Source of the DNA: Methyloprofundus sp.
Lineage (GTDB): Bacteria > Pseudomonadota > Gammaproteobacteria > Methylococcales > Methylomonadaceae
Direction of reading: 5' to 3'
DNA: 64,000 nt
Assembly: GCA_016592635.1 (NCBI GenBank)
Contig: AP023240.1
Span: 2,583,630 to 2,647,629 of the forward strand
Shown here piece by piece: positions 8,872 to 17,670 of this stretch. Each line of letters opens with the position of its first letter. The stretch's first letter is position 1. Position numbers and translations under genes: made by a program. The notes beneath the pieces were generated by a model. The model was given only the letters and a program-made list of their open reading frames with translations. It was not told the DNA's origin and did no database searches.

Positions 8872-10851
8872 CTAACCCCTAAGTTTACTTAAAATACGGT
8901 TTAGCAAACCTTTTTTCTGTGCTTTTTTCCTTACGGGGCTTACTGAGTCTTCCATTTTTACAGCTTTATCCTGATTATTTATTTGCTCTAAAATTCCAAT
9001 CGTATAGGCTGCGCTTATGAAAATAAACACATATTGGGGTTTGATTTTTAATACTTGTACAATATTGGGGATGGTTCGTGGCTCAGCTACCAGTAATGAT
9101 GCTATTCTCATAGCATGAGGAGTGATAACAAGGCGTGTAAAATTAGGCCACTGCTTCAAGTAAATCGGCCTTTCTAAATCTAATGCTGCTATATAACGTC
9201 CTTTCGATGTCCAGCATGCCAGCTTCCATAAAAAAGAGTTTAAATCCTGAAATTTTTCTAAGTCAGTAGAAATTGCTTCTTCCGCAATATTAACGGGTGT
9301 AATCGACATTATTTTAGTAGTAGATATAGGCATGGATTTAACATTCACACCTGCAAATGCTCGCAATTGCTTATCATCTGCATCTAGTAATACCTCATGA
9401 CTACGAGGTAATAGTATTAATGGCTTCCATGCAGAACTTAGCTTGACCGCAATAGACTTCTCAAAGGCAATTTTCACAGTTGATTGCACGTAGCCTTGAT
9501 AGTAATGCTTAGGGTTATAGCTCGCTATTGCCCATTGTTTTGGGTCACTAAAATCAACTCCTTCCACTAATCCAATAAAACTTGAAAACCTCTGCTCATT
9601 AATTTGCATCGCGGCTTGGTGCTTAGCTACTTTCTTTTGCTCTTCTGACTTAACATAAACTTTTGTCTCAGCAGCTAACTTAGTTATTTCATGCTGCTTA
9701 GTACCTTGGGATAATGGATTATCCTTTTTTGTCACCGCTATCACAGTGGTTTTTTTGACTTGTTCTTGTTTTTTATGCTGCTTAACAACATTTTTGGTAC
9801 TTGGTTTGGGCTTTTTAGCAGCACTTGACTCCACCCAGCCCCGCAGTGCTTTTTCAACATTCCGAGATTTTTTTGGCGCCTGCTCAGGTACAATATTATC
9901 AGCTACCAACTTTTTAGGTAGAGCCTTGTTTAACCCGAAAACAAAATCAGAATTGCTTGGAGGAGGCTGTTGTTTAGTTTCAGACTTTTCCTTATCGACA
10001 CTAATTGAACTTAAAATTTGGTTAGCACTATCAAATTTAGGCGACGCTTGTTTAAAGGCCGCCAACATCTCACTAGCATTAACAGGGCTACTGACATAGA
10101 TAGTACCTTCAATATGTAACCGTTCTTGTGAAATAATGATAATAGGCTTTATAGGCTGGCGCGCCAAACAATAATCTAAACTGGTTTTGGCATCCATTTG
10201 GTCAGCATCAACAATATATACCTCAGCTTTATGTTCTGCAACTGCCTGTACCAGCCCCTGAAAATCATTTTGCATAAGGCTTGTTATAGTATGGCGAGTT
10301 TGTTCGTCCATACCGAGTAATGATATTTTTAAGATACTTGTCGGATCGACATTAATTTTTTTTGTAGGTATAGGCTTTACAGTATTTAATTTTGTAGCCT
10401 CAGCTGCAACTGGCGGCTTATTCACTGTAACAGGACTTACTTCTGGTTTTTTTCGTGCTAATGCTTTAATGGCCGACACAATAGTCTTATTGTATCCTTT
10501 AATTTTAGCGGCCTTTTTCTGCTGAGCCAGCATAAGACGCGCTTCCTTAAAAGCAGCCATCATATTTTCTACTTTTGCAGGCTTCTGCATGAAAATAACA
10601 TGTTCAACATCCACTGGCTGTAATGATAAAACAATAATGGGTCGTAAGGGATCGCGAGCCAAGCAACGCTCCAAACTAGATTTTGCCCCCATCAAATCAA
10701 TATCAATAATATCTATTTCTGCTTCTTGCTCACTAACAACTTGCGCAATACCTTTGCACGTTACCTGCAAAAACATCATCATTGTTTTATGAGAACGACC
10801 ATCCATTGCATACAATGCAACGGACAAAGATTTATTGGATTTACTTTTCAT
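8872..10851 (-). CDS. Large protein with two degenerate receiver-like repeats
   Basis: About 659 residues from the ATG at 10851; a TTG at 10863 would add four residues. Two related ~100-residue blocks lie near residues 9-107 and 171-272. Both have a hydrophobic strand, an 'AEIDIIDID' or 'AEVYIVDAD' acidic strand, 'AK(S/T)SL..CLAR.P(L/I)(R/K)PIIV(L/I)S', and 'MLAAFK.A'. This is the alpha/beta order of response-regulator receivers. The first keeps a KP after the last strand and the second has SP, so phosphorylation is doubtful. A charged low-complexity linker rich in Lys, Gln and Pro (about 280-430) leads to a ~200-residue C-terminal domain I do not recognise, ending in a basic tail. The start overlaps the stop of the TPR gene by 11 bases. 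Probably a scaffold; function unknown. Confidence 0.72.
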   Translation of the reverse strand: MKSKSNKSLSVALYAMDGRSHKTMMMFLQVTCKGIAQVVSEQEAEIDIIDIDLMGAKSSLERCLARDPLRPIIVLSLQPVDVEHVIFMQKPAKVENMMAAFKEARLMLAQQKKAAKIKGYNKTIVSAIKALARKKPEVSPVTVNKPPVAAEATKLNTVKPIPTKKINVDPTSILKISLLGMDEQTRHTITSLMQNDFQGLVQAVAEHKAEVYIVDADQMDAKTSLDYCLARQPIKPIIIISQERLHIEGTIYVSSPVNASEMLAAFKQASPKFDSANQILSSISVDKEKSETKQQPPPSNSDFVFGLNKALPKKLVADNIVPEQAPKKSRNVEKALRGWVESSAAKKPKPSTKNVVKQHKKQEQVKKTTVIAVTKKDNPLSQGTKQHEITKLAAETKVYVKSEEQKKVAKHQAAMQINEQRFSSFIGLVEGVDFSDPKQWAIASYNPKHYYQGYVQSTVKIAFEKSIAVKLSSAWKPLILLPRSHEVLLDADDKQLRAFAGVNVKSMPISTTKIMSITPVNIAEEAISTDLEKFQDLNSFLWKLACWTSKGRYIAALDLERPIYLKQWPNFTRLVITPHAMRIASLLVAEPRTIPNIVQVLKIKPQYVFIFISAAYTIGILEQINNQDKAVKMEDSVSPVRKKAQKKGLLNRILSKLRG

Positions 10852-11554
10852 TCTTTTTATCAAAATAAGTCTTTAAATCATTCCATTGAGCTTTCATAGG
10901 ATGATGCACATCAGACAGAGCCGTGTATATCTCATTAAATCCATCATTATTATTTGTCAAACGATACAATTCAAGCAAATCATTATGTATTTCAACTCGT
11001 TGCGGGTCTGATAATACAGCATCTTCCAATACTTTTTGTGCCTGCTCTAGTTGGCTATATTCAATATAGTCTCGAGCAATTTGCAAAGGATCATGTACTA
11101 AATCAACTTTATTTTCTACTGGTGTGAAGACCATTTCCGAGTAGCTTACAATTCCAGAAGTTAAAACGCAGTATGTATTGCCAACCACTAAGCGATTATC
11201 ATTAATCCCCTCTAACAAGCTCTCTTGAGAATCAGCAGATAATTTACTTCTAACACCCGTAAGCATTCTCTGTTTTATTGCTAAACCAGCACCTTTCAGT
11301 ACCACAAAAAAATCAGCGACAGCAGCATACAACTGCGCTTCTTCTTTATGTTCATAACAAATCATAATACGCTGCATATGCGCCATTAAATCCTTGGGCT
11401 TTTTCCGTATTGCAAAAACCAAAAGCTTTAAAGCTTCTTCACTAGTATCATTGAAATGAAGTTGCGGACTATTTTGCACTAAAAAAACAGGCTCATTAGT
11501 ATGATATTTCTGAATTACATCATCGCATATCACTAATGGGTAACTTTCATTCAT
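10841..11554 (-). CDS. FimV-like TPR protein, first gene of the GTPase operon
   Basis: 237 residues, no signal peptide. Residues about 165-220 read as a TPR-type repeat pair: 'PLQIARDYIEYSQLEQAQKVLEDAVLSDPQRVEIHNDLLELYRLTNNNDGFNEIY'. This closely resembles the C-terminal FimV domain, which helps place type IV pili and polar chemotaxis arrays. The N-terminal half is helical without a clear family ('TSEEALKLLVFAIRKKPKDLMAHMQRIMICYEHKEEAQLYAAVADFF'). Full FimV proteins are far larger, membrane-anchored and have LysM domains, so this is only a FimV-like fragment of that architecture. It is the first gene of the minus-strand operon and starts beside a 608-base divergent intergenic region. Confidence 0.72.
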   Translation of the reverse strand: MNESYPLVICDDVIQKYHTNEPVFLVQNSPQLHFNDTSEEALKLLVFAIRKKPKDLMAHMQRIMICYEHKEEAQLYAAVADFFVVLKGAGLAIKQRMLTGVRSKLSADSQESLLEGINDNRLVVGNTYCVLTSGIVSYSEMVFTPVENKVDLVHDPLQIARDYIEYSQLEQAQKVLEDAVLSDPQRVEIHNDLLELYRLTNNNDGFNEIYTALSDVHHPMKAQWNDLKTYFDKKNEK

Positions 11555-12162
11555 TTATTTTCTCTGCACCGACTAGATATACTGAAGTCTAGCTTAAGCT
11601 TTATATAAAGCTAGCTAAATTTATTAAAAAAATGGGATTAGATAAACCCTGCCTGTCATTCTTATTCCAAAACAGTTCTGTCACTATCTTTAAGATTGAT
11701 AATTAAATAAAACCCAAACAAACAAGTTAACCATAAGTATTATGCCCCTATCTCTTAACATATTGCCAAACTCAACAGAATAACCTTATTATATATAATG
11801 AAACATAAATAAACCACCGAATAAACCAAGCTATAGTAAGATAAAAACACACACAGAAGCAACGCTAAACAAATACAGGCACATATTATAAATATTCTAT
11901 TTAACTATAGCTCATAGGCTGTGTTGTCTCTAACAACACCATTATCGATAGCCACAAAACAACCTCTTGATACGTACCTACTCCAACGCCTTAGCTGCAA
12001 CCTAAAACAGCTCACGCATTAATTCCGCACTAAGCCTCCTATATATAATAAAATATCAGGCATTATAAAAACTGATTTATACTACCTTTCTAAAATTATT
12101 GCTGCACAGTTATTAATGATACCTGACTTTGCAACTCTTTACCTAACACCGCTCTGCAAGTT
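11555..12162. other. Divergent intergenic region between the GTPase operon and nadB
   Basis: 608 bases, strongly AT-rich, with stops in all frames and no convincing gene. It must hold the promoters of both the minus-strand operon and nadB. The one clear structure is an inverted repeat GTGTTGT (11921-11927) and ACAACAC (11933-11939) with a 5-base loop, not followed by a T-tract. I could not pick reliable -35/-10 pairs among the many TATA-like stretches. nadB has no good ribosome site directly before its ATG. Confidence 0.5.
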
Positions 12163-13773
12163 ATGCCTAAACAATCAAATTACGATACTCTTATTATTGG
12201 TAGTGGTGGTGCCGGACTCAGTCTAGCACTTAAATTAGCTGACCACTATCATGTATGTGTTTTATCTAAATTCGCTCTAACTGAAGGTAGTACTTTCTAT
12301 GCGCAAGGTGGAATATCGGCAGTATTAGATGCGCGTGCAGCTTCAATTGAGTCACACATTAAAGACACTTTAATTTCTGGGGCGGGCTTATGTGACCCCA
12401 AAATTGTCAGACTAACCGTTGAATATGGTAAAAAAAGCATCGATTTCCTGCGCCAACAGGGAATGGCCTTTACTGAAAGACACAACAAAGAAGGTGAAAC
12501 CGAGTTACACCTTAACCAAGAAGGTGGTCATTCTGAGCGACGCATTGTACATAATGCAGATGCAACAGGTAAAGCACTGTCTCTCTCGTTAATAGAGCAA
12601 GCCGAGCAACACCCCAATATCACATTACTAGAACATCATAATGCGATTGATTTAATTACAACCCATAAACTAGGCTATGCCGAACAACGTGTAGTCGGTG
12701 CCTATGTGCTGGACACCAAAAATAATTTGGTTAAAACCATTACTGCAAATACAGTGACACTTGCAACTGGAGGTGCCAATAAAGTCTACCTCTATACAAC
12801 TAACCCCCAAATATCCACTGGCGATGGAATTGCTCTAGCCTGGCGTGCTGGCTGCCGTATTGCCAACATGGAGTTCATGCAATTTCACCCTACCTGCTTA
12901 TACCACCCTGAGGGACGCTCTTTTCTCATTAGTGAAGCAATACGTGGTGAAGGTGGTAAACTCATATTACCCGATGGCTCTACTTTTATGCAGCAATATG
13001 ATACTCGTGCCGAACTTGCACCCCGTGATATTGTGGCCCGTGCCATTGATCACGAAATTAAAAAGCATGGTATTGATTGTGTCTATTTAGATATCAGTCA
13101 TAAATCAGATGAATTTATTAAAACTCACTTCCCCTCCATTTACCAACAGTGCCTTAGTCTAAATATCGACATCACCAAAAACCCAATTCCTGTTGTTCCT
13201 GCAGCTCATTATACATGCGGAGGAATTATGACTGACCATTATGCAAAAACAGACATAGCAGGCCTATATGCAATCGGAGAAGTTGCCCATACTGGCTTGC
13301 ACGGAGCCAACCGCATGGCGAGTAACTCATTATTAGAATGCTTGGTCTTTGCCGACCGCGCCAGTGAATCCATTTTAAAAGAAAGCATCAAACAACCTTT
13401 GCAAAATATCCCAGACTGGGATGAATCACAAGTCATTGACTCACAAGAAGAGATCGTTATCGCACATAACTGGGATGAATTACGCCGTTTTATGTGGGAC
13501 TATGTCGGAATTGTACGTACAACACAGCGTTTAAAACGTGCAGAACACCGGCTAAAATTATTAAAAGATGAAATTGCCGACTATTACCATCATTACCGAA
13601 TTAGTAGTGATTTATTAGAATTACGCAACCTAGTGATTGTTGCCGACTTAATCATTCAAAGTGCTCTAAAACGTAAAGAAAGCAGAGGCCTACACTATAC
13701 CCTAGACTATCCTGAGCTCAATACAGCACAAGATGCCCGCAATACTATTCTAATTCCCACCGAAAAATGCTAA
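12163..13773 (+). CDS. nadB: L-aspartate oxidase
   Basis: FAD enzyme that oxidises L-aspartate to iminoaspartate, the first step of de novo NAD synthesis; NadA then makes quinolinate. The 536 residues match the family. The FAD-binding motif GSGGAGLSLAL lies near residue 13, followed by the typical YAQGGISAVLD, ATGGANKVYLYTTNP, 'MEFMQFHPTCLY', the succinate-dehydrogenase-like active-site stretch 'HYTCGGIMTD', and HGANRMASNSLLECLVF. The C-terminal helical domain has 'RGLHYTLDYPE'. nadA and nadC are not nearby. The downstream methyltransferase starts 7 bases before its stop, implying translational coupling. Confidence 0.95.
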   Translation: MPKQSNYDTLIIGSGGAGLSLALKLADHYHVCVLSKFALTEGSTFYAQGGISAVLDARAASIESHIKDTLISGAGLCDPKIVRLTVEYGKKSIDFLRQQGMAFTERHNKEGETELHLNQEGGHSERRIVHNADATGKALSLSLIEQAEQHPNITLLEHHNAIDLITTHKLGYAEQRVVGAYVLDTKNNLVKTITANTVTLATGGANKVYLYTTNPQISTGDGIALAWRAGCRIANMEFMQFHPTCLYHPEGRSFLISEAIRGEGGKLILPDGSTFMQQYDTRAELAPRDIVARAIDHEIKKHGIDCVYLDISHKSDEFIKTHFPSIYQQCLSLNIDITKNPIPVVPAAHYTCGGIMTDHYAKTDIAGLYAIGEVAHTGLHGANRMASNSLLECLVFADRASESILKESIKQPLQNIPDWDESQVIDSQEEIVIAHNWDELRRFMWDYVGIVRTTQRLKRAEHRLKLLKDEIADYYHHYRISSDLLELRNLVIVADLIIQSALKRKESRGLHYTLDYPELNTAQDARNTILIPTEKC

Positions 13774-14351
13774 GCACTCGTTTTACCTTACACTCTTTAG
13801 TCACTGAAGCCCATAAAACCATACAAGGCTATTTACCCCAAAACTGTATCAGTATTGATGCGACCATGGGCAATGGCCATGACACCTTATTTTTAGCAAG
13901 GCACAGTCGTAAAGTTTATGCTTTTGATATACAAGAAGATGCACTAACTGCCACTAATCTACGCTTACAGAAAAATGGTTTCAATGGTGAAACTACCCCT
14001 GAGATCAGTTTGATTCATAAGAGTCATGAGCACATGACACAATATATTGCAGCTGGCGAAAAAGCGGGAGTCATCATGTTCAACTTGGGGTATTTACCAC
14101 GTGGAGACAGCAGTATTATTACCCAACAAAATAGTACCTTAGCCGCACTTGACCAAAGCCTCAGTCTACTCGGCCAGAATGGCATTATTAGCATACTAGC
14201 CTACCCTGGTCATATGGGGGGCAAGTCTGAGATGTCCGCAGTCATAAACTGGTACCAACAATTGGATAGCCAAGCTTATGCCATTACTATTATTCATAGC
14301 ACACAAGAAACAGCAACATCACCACGACTCTTTATAATAACTATCACCTAA
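13767..14351 (+). CDS. Class I SAM methyltransferase (YtqB/MnmM family)
   Basis: 194 residues with a Rossmann methyltransferase fold: 'SIDATMGNGHDTLFLA' (motif I, about residues 28-43), 'VYAFDIQEDAL' (acidic motif II), 'GVIMFNLGYLPRGD' (motif IV with the NLGYLP signature), and an 'SILAYPGHMGG' motif. NLGYLP and YPGHxGG are hallmarks of the family once called putative rRNA methylase, now represented by Bacillus MnmM, which methylates the wobble aminomethyl-thiouridine of tRNA. Whether this copy modifies tRNA is inference. It overlaps nadB by 7 bases and ends 20 bases before the convergent pntB. Confidence 0.85.
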   Translation: MLSTRFTLHSLVTEAHKTIQGYLPQNCISIDATMGNGHDTLFLARHSRKVYAFDIQEDALTATNLRLQKNGFNGETTPEISLIHKSHEHMTQYIAAGEKAGVIMFNLGYLPRGDSSIITQQNSTLAALDQSLSLLGQNGIISILAYPGHMGGKSEMSAVINWYQQLDSQAYAITIIHSTQETATSPRLFIITIT

Positions 14352-14371
14352 ACGAGAATTCAATAATACCC

Positions 14372-15763
14372 TTAACTTTGCAATGCCTGCAAAATTGACT
14401 GCAAACTTTCATTAGCATCACCAAACAACATGTGCGTATTTTCATGCACAAATAGCGGATTACCAACACCAGCATAACCTGAAGCCATACTACGCTTCAA
14501 AACAATAGTGGAATGAGCTTTCCAGCATTCTAATACCGGCATGCCAGCAATAGGGCTATTCGGATCATTTAAGGCCGATGGATTGACAATATCATTAGCT
14601 CCAATAACAATCGTTATATCAACATCAGGAAAGTCTGCATTGATTTCATCCATTTCATAAACAATATCATAGGGTACTTTAGCTTCTGCTAATAATACAT
14701 TCATATGCCCTGGCATACGTCCAGCAACAGGGTGTATAGCAAAGCGAACCTTTTTCCTCTGACCAACCAACAACTTAGTAATCTCATTCACCGTATGTTG
14801 AGCGTGAGCAACTGCCATACCATAACCCGGAATAATCATTATTTTATGAGCATCACGCAATAACTGCACCGTTTCAGCAATGTCGATTACATGAACTTCA
14901 CCGTCTATTACTGCTAGTTCACCCTGACTAGTACTACCAAACCCACCTGCAATAACACTAATAAAACTACGATTCATCGCCTGGCACATAATATAACTTA
15001 AAATGGCACCACTACTGCCAACCAGTGCACCCGTTACAATTAACAAGTCATTATTAAGCATAAAACCAGTCGCGGCAGCAGCCCAACCGGAATAACTATT
15101 CAACATGGAAACCACGACGGGCATATCAGCCCCTCCTATAGCCATTACCATATGTACACCAAAAGCCAACGCAACAATTGTCATAGCGATCAGTAGCCAA
15201 GCCCCCCCACCAACATTAGCAGCCAACAAGAATTGATTACCCACCCAAATTAAAATTACCAATAAACCAAGATTTAACCAATGCCGGCCAGGCAGCAAAT
15301 AAGGAGTCCCCTTCATTTTGCCACACAACTTGGCAAAGGCAATAATTGAACCTGAGAAAGTAATGGCACCAATTAAAATACCAATATAAATTTCAACTTC
15401 ATGGATCGTTTTTTCAACACCAACCAATGCCAATGAGCTATCCATAAAATTAGCATATCCCACCAAAACAGCAGCCATACCCACTAAGCTATGCATTAAA
15501 GCAACTAGCTCAGGCATTTGGGTCATTGCCACGCTTAAGGCCGCTTTTGCACCAATAAACCCACCGAGCAATAGTGCAATAATTATGATGGTGTAAGAAA
15601 TGACCGCACCACTCATGACAGTGGCAATAATGGCAATAGCCATACCAGCCATACCATAATAATTACCGCGCCGAGCCGTTTCTTGACTACTGAGCCCTCT
15701 CAAACTGAGAATAAACATAATGGAGGCAACAATGTATGCCATTGTAACAAGGCCTTGAGACAT
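14372..15763 (-). CDS. pntB: NAD(P) transhydrogenase beta subunit
   Basis: Membrane subunit of the proton-driven transhydrogenase that moves hydride from NADH to NADP+. 463 residues with about nine hydrophobic segments over residues 1-270 (for example [46 protein letters not shown]). The soluble NADP-binding domain III follows: '[16 protein letters not shown]', '[21 protein letters not shown]', '[11 protein letters not shown]', '[12 protein letters not shown]', '[12 protein letters not shown]'. These match E. coli PntB motif by motif. It follows pntA by 10 bases. In a methylotroph it is likely to supply NADPH for biosynthesis. Confidence 0.96.
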   Translation of the reverse strand: MSQGLVTMAYIVASIMFILSLRGLSSQETARRGNYYGMAGMAIAIIATVMSGAVISYTIIIIALLLGGFIGAKAALSVAMTQMPELVALMHSLVGMAAVLVGYANFMDSSLALVGVEKTIHEVEIYIGILIGAITFSGSIIAFAKLCGKMKGTPYLLPGRHWLNLGLLVILIWVGNQFLLAANVGGGAWLLIAMTIVALAFGVHMVMAIGGADMPVVVSMLNSYSGWAAAATGFMLNNDLLIVTGALVGSSGAILSYIMCQAMNRSFISVIAGGFGSTSQGELAVIDGEVHVIDIAETVQLLRDAHKIMIIPGYGMAVAHAQHTVNEITKLLVGQRKKVRFAIHPVAGRMPGHMNVLLAEAKVPYDIVYEMDEINADFPDVDITIVIGANDIVNPSALNDPNSPIAGMPVLECWKAHSTIVLKRSMASGYAGVGNPLFVHENTHMLFGDANESLQSILQALQS

Positions 15764-15773
15764 ATACTTTCTC

Positions 15774-17336
15774 CTATTTTCTGAACATTTCCAGCATACG
15801 GCGAGTGACTAAAAAACCACCCGTGATATTGATAGCAGCAATGAAGACCGCCAATCCCGACAACAATGTAACTAAAATACCAGGGGCAGAAATCTGTACC
15901 AATGCACCTATAACAATAATCCCACTAATTGCATTAGTCACACTCATTAATGGTGTATGCAATGAGGCGGAAACATTCCAGATAACCTGATAGCCAACAA
16001 AACAAGCCAAGACAAATACAGTGAAATGCGACATAAAAGAGGCAGGAGCAACCGAACCAATCGAATATAAAACAACGCCAACAATAATCAAAGGTAAAAA
16101 TTGTTGCAGCAACTCAACGACCATAGAAGTCTCTGCTGTTTTAACTTTTATTGCTGGTGCCTCTGTTTGGGGTGCAGGTGTTGTGAGCTTTATTTTTGGC
16201 GGCGGCGGAGGCCAAGTAATCTGACCTGCAAGAATGACGGTAGTACCTCGAATTACTTCATCTTCCATATTGACAACCAACTTACCATCTTTATCAGGAC
16301 ATAAATCCGTTAATAAATGGCGCAAGTTTGTCCCATATAGCTGGCTAGATTGATTTGCCAATCGACTAGGTAAATTAGTATACCCAATAATGGAAACCCC
16401 ATGTTCGAACACGACCTTATCTTTCTTAGTCAACGCACAATTACCGCCCTGCTCTGCTGCAAGATCGACAATAACACTACCTGGTTTCATAGACTCAACC
16501 ATACCAGCAGTAATTAATTCAGGAGCAGGTTTACCAGGAATCTGAGCGGTACTAATAATAATATCGACAGCCATTGCCTGCCGAGCAAATAAAGCCATTT
16601 CAGCTGCAATAAATTCTTTGGACATGGTCTTTGCATAACCGCCACTACCTGATCCATCTTCGACAAAGTCCAGCATCAGAAACTCAGCATCCATACTTTC
16701 AATCTGCTCTTTGACTTCAGGGCGAGTATCAAAAGCTCTGACGATGGCTCCCATACTTTTGGCAGCACCAATAGCAGCTAGCCCTGCAACCCCTGCACCT
16801 ATCACCAAAACCTTAGCTGGTGGCACTTTACCAGCCGCAGTAATCTGCCCAGTAAAAAAGCGCCCAAAATGTTGTGCAGCTTCAATTACCGCACGATAGC
16901 CAGCGATATTAGCCATTGAACTTAAAGCATCCATTTTTTGTGCTCTGGAGATACGCGGCACGCTATCCATAGCAAGTACGGTTACTTTTTTATTCGCCAA
17001 TCGTTCAAGCAGCTCTGCATTTTGTGCAGGCCAGATAAAGCTGATGAGATGCTGCCCCTTATTCAGCAGTTCAACTTCATCTATTGCTAACTCAGGATGT
17101 CGCTCTGGTGCTCTGACTTTCAAAATGATGTCCGCACTTTTCCACAAAGACTTGACATTTTTTATGATTTTTACACCAACTTCTTGAAAAGCCTCATCAG
17201 TAATATCAGCTGCCAGCCCCGCACCACTTTCGATACAGATTTCAAAACCCAATCCAATAATTTTTTCAGCGGCTTCTGGTGTGGTCGCAATACGTTTCTC
17301 ACCATCATGTATTTCTTTAGGGATACCGATTTTCAT
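15774..17336 (-). CDS. pntA: NAD(P) transhydrogenase alpha subunit
   Basis: NAD(H)-binding subunit of the proton-translocating transhydrogenase. From the ATG at 17336 the protein is 520 residues; AGGAGA lies 7-10 bases upstream, so I prefer it to the in-frame start seven codons earlier (17357). It begins MKIGIPKEI, the usual PntA N-terminus, has an alanine-dehydrogenase-like domain with '[22 protein letters not shown]', and a Pro-rich linker (run of five Pro). Three or four C-terminal membrane helices follow. This is the E. coli-like form with alpha1 and alpha2 fused, not the split PntAA/PntAB of many alphaproteobacteria. It is the first gene of pntAB. Confidence 0.95.
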   Translation of the reverse strand: MKIGIPKEIHDGEKRIATTPEAAEKIIGLGFEICIESGAGLAADITDEAFQEVGVKIIKNVKSLWKSADIILKVRAPERHPELAIDEVELLNKGQHLISFIWPAQNAELLERLANKKVTVLAMDSVPRISRAQKMDALSSMANIAGYRAVIEAAQHFGRFFTGQITAAGKVPPAKVLVIGAGVAGLAAIGAAKSMGAIVRAFDTRPEVKEQIESMDAEFLMLDFVEDGSGSGGYAKTMSKEFIAAEMALFARQAMAVDIIISTAQIPGKPAPELITAGMVESMKPGSVIVDLAAEQGGNCALTKKDKVVFEHGVSIIGYTNLPSRLANQSSQLYGTNLRHLLTDLCPDKDGKLVVNMEDEVIRGTTVILAGQITWPPPPPKIKLTTPAPQTEAPAIKVKTAETSMVVELLQQFLPLIIVGVVLYSIGSVAPASFMSHFTVFVLACFVGYQVIWNVSASLHTPLMSVTNAISGIIVIGALVQISAPGILVTLLSGLAVFIAAINITGGFLVTRRMLEMFRK

Positions 17337-17670
17337 ACATTCTCCTGAAATTTTCAAAAAAAAGTTTAAAGTGCATTATGGCGCTAGATTTTTTTCATCT
17401 TCAAAATTTAATACCCTCACATAATAACTATGTAACTGATATTTCGAATCAGAAATATACGTTACAACCCTCATCCCTTAATCATTCTGTTATTAAGCAA
17501 AGTCGTACCTAGAATACTGGCTCCTCTCAATACGGCACCTGCAAAAACCACCAAACCATACTTTGCAGATTAGCCCACATTTATAAAAAAGAGCAAGTGT
17601 TTTTATGCATTAGCATACAGATCATTATCTGTGTTAAGCTGATAGTTGAGTCCTTTCTGGAAGGTGCAAG
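17337..17670. promoter_or_regulatory. Divergent promoter region with an operator-like palindrome
   Basis: 334 bases between pntA and the carotenoid-desaturase-like gene, both reading outward. The clearest element is ACAGAT-CATT-ATCTGT at 17617-17632, a perfect 6-base inverted repeat with a 4-base spacer, about 40 bases before the plus-strand start and thus well placed for a repressor or for a -10 overlap. GGAAGG at about -11 serves as ribosome site of the plus-strand gene. No gene is seen. The binding protein is unknown. Confidence 0.4.

Noticed and set aside
9746..10099. Plus-strand 117-codon frame inside the pseudo-receiver gene
   Set aside because: It is antisense to a Lys/Pro-rich part of a better-supported gene, is cysteine- and leucine-rich without family pattern, and has no ribosome site.
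11921..11939. Hairpin in the nadB upstream gap as a terminator
   Set aside because: No T-run on either strand and both flanking genes read away from it; kept only as a note in the intergenic entry.
16021..16304. Overlapping plus-strand frames inside pntA
   Set aside because: Antisense to the conserved PntA linker and membrane region; composition simply mirrors the proline-rich linker codons.
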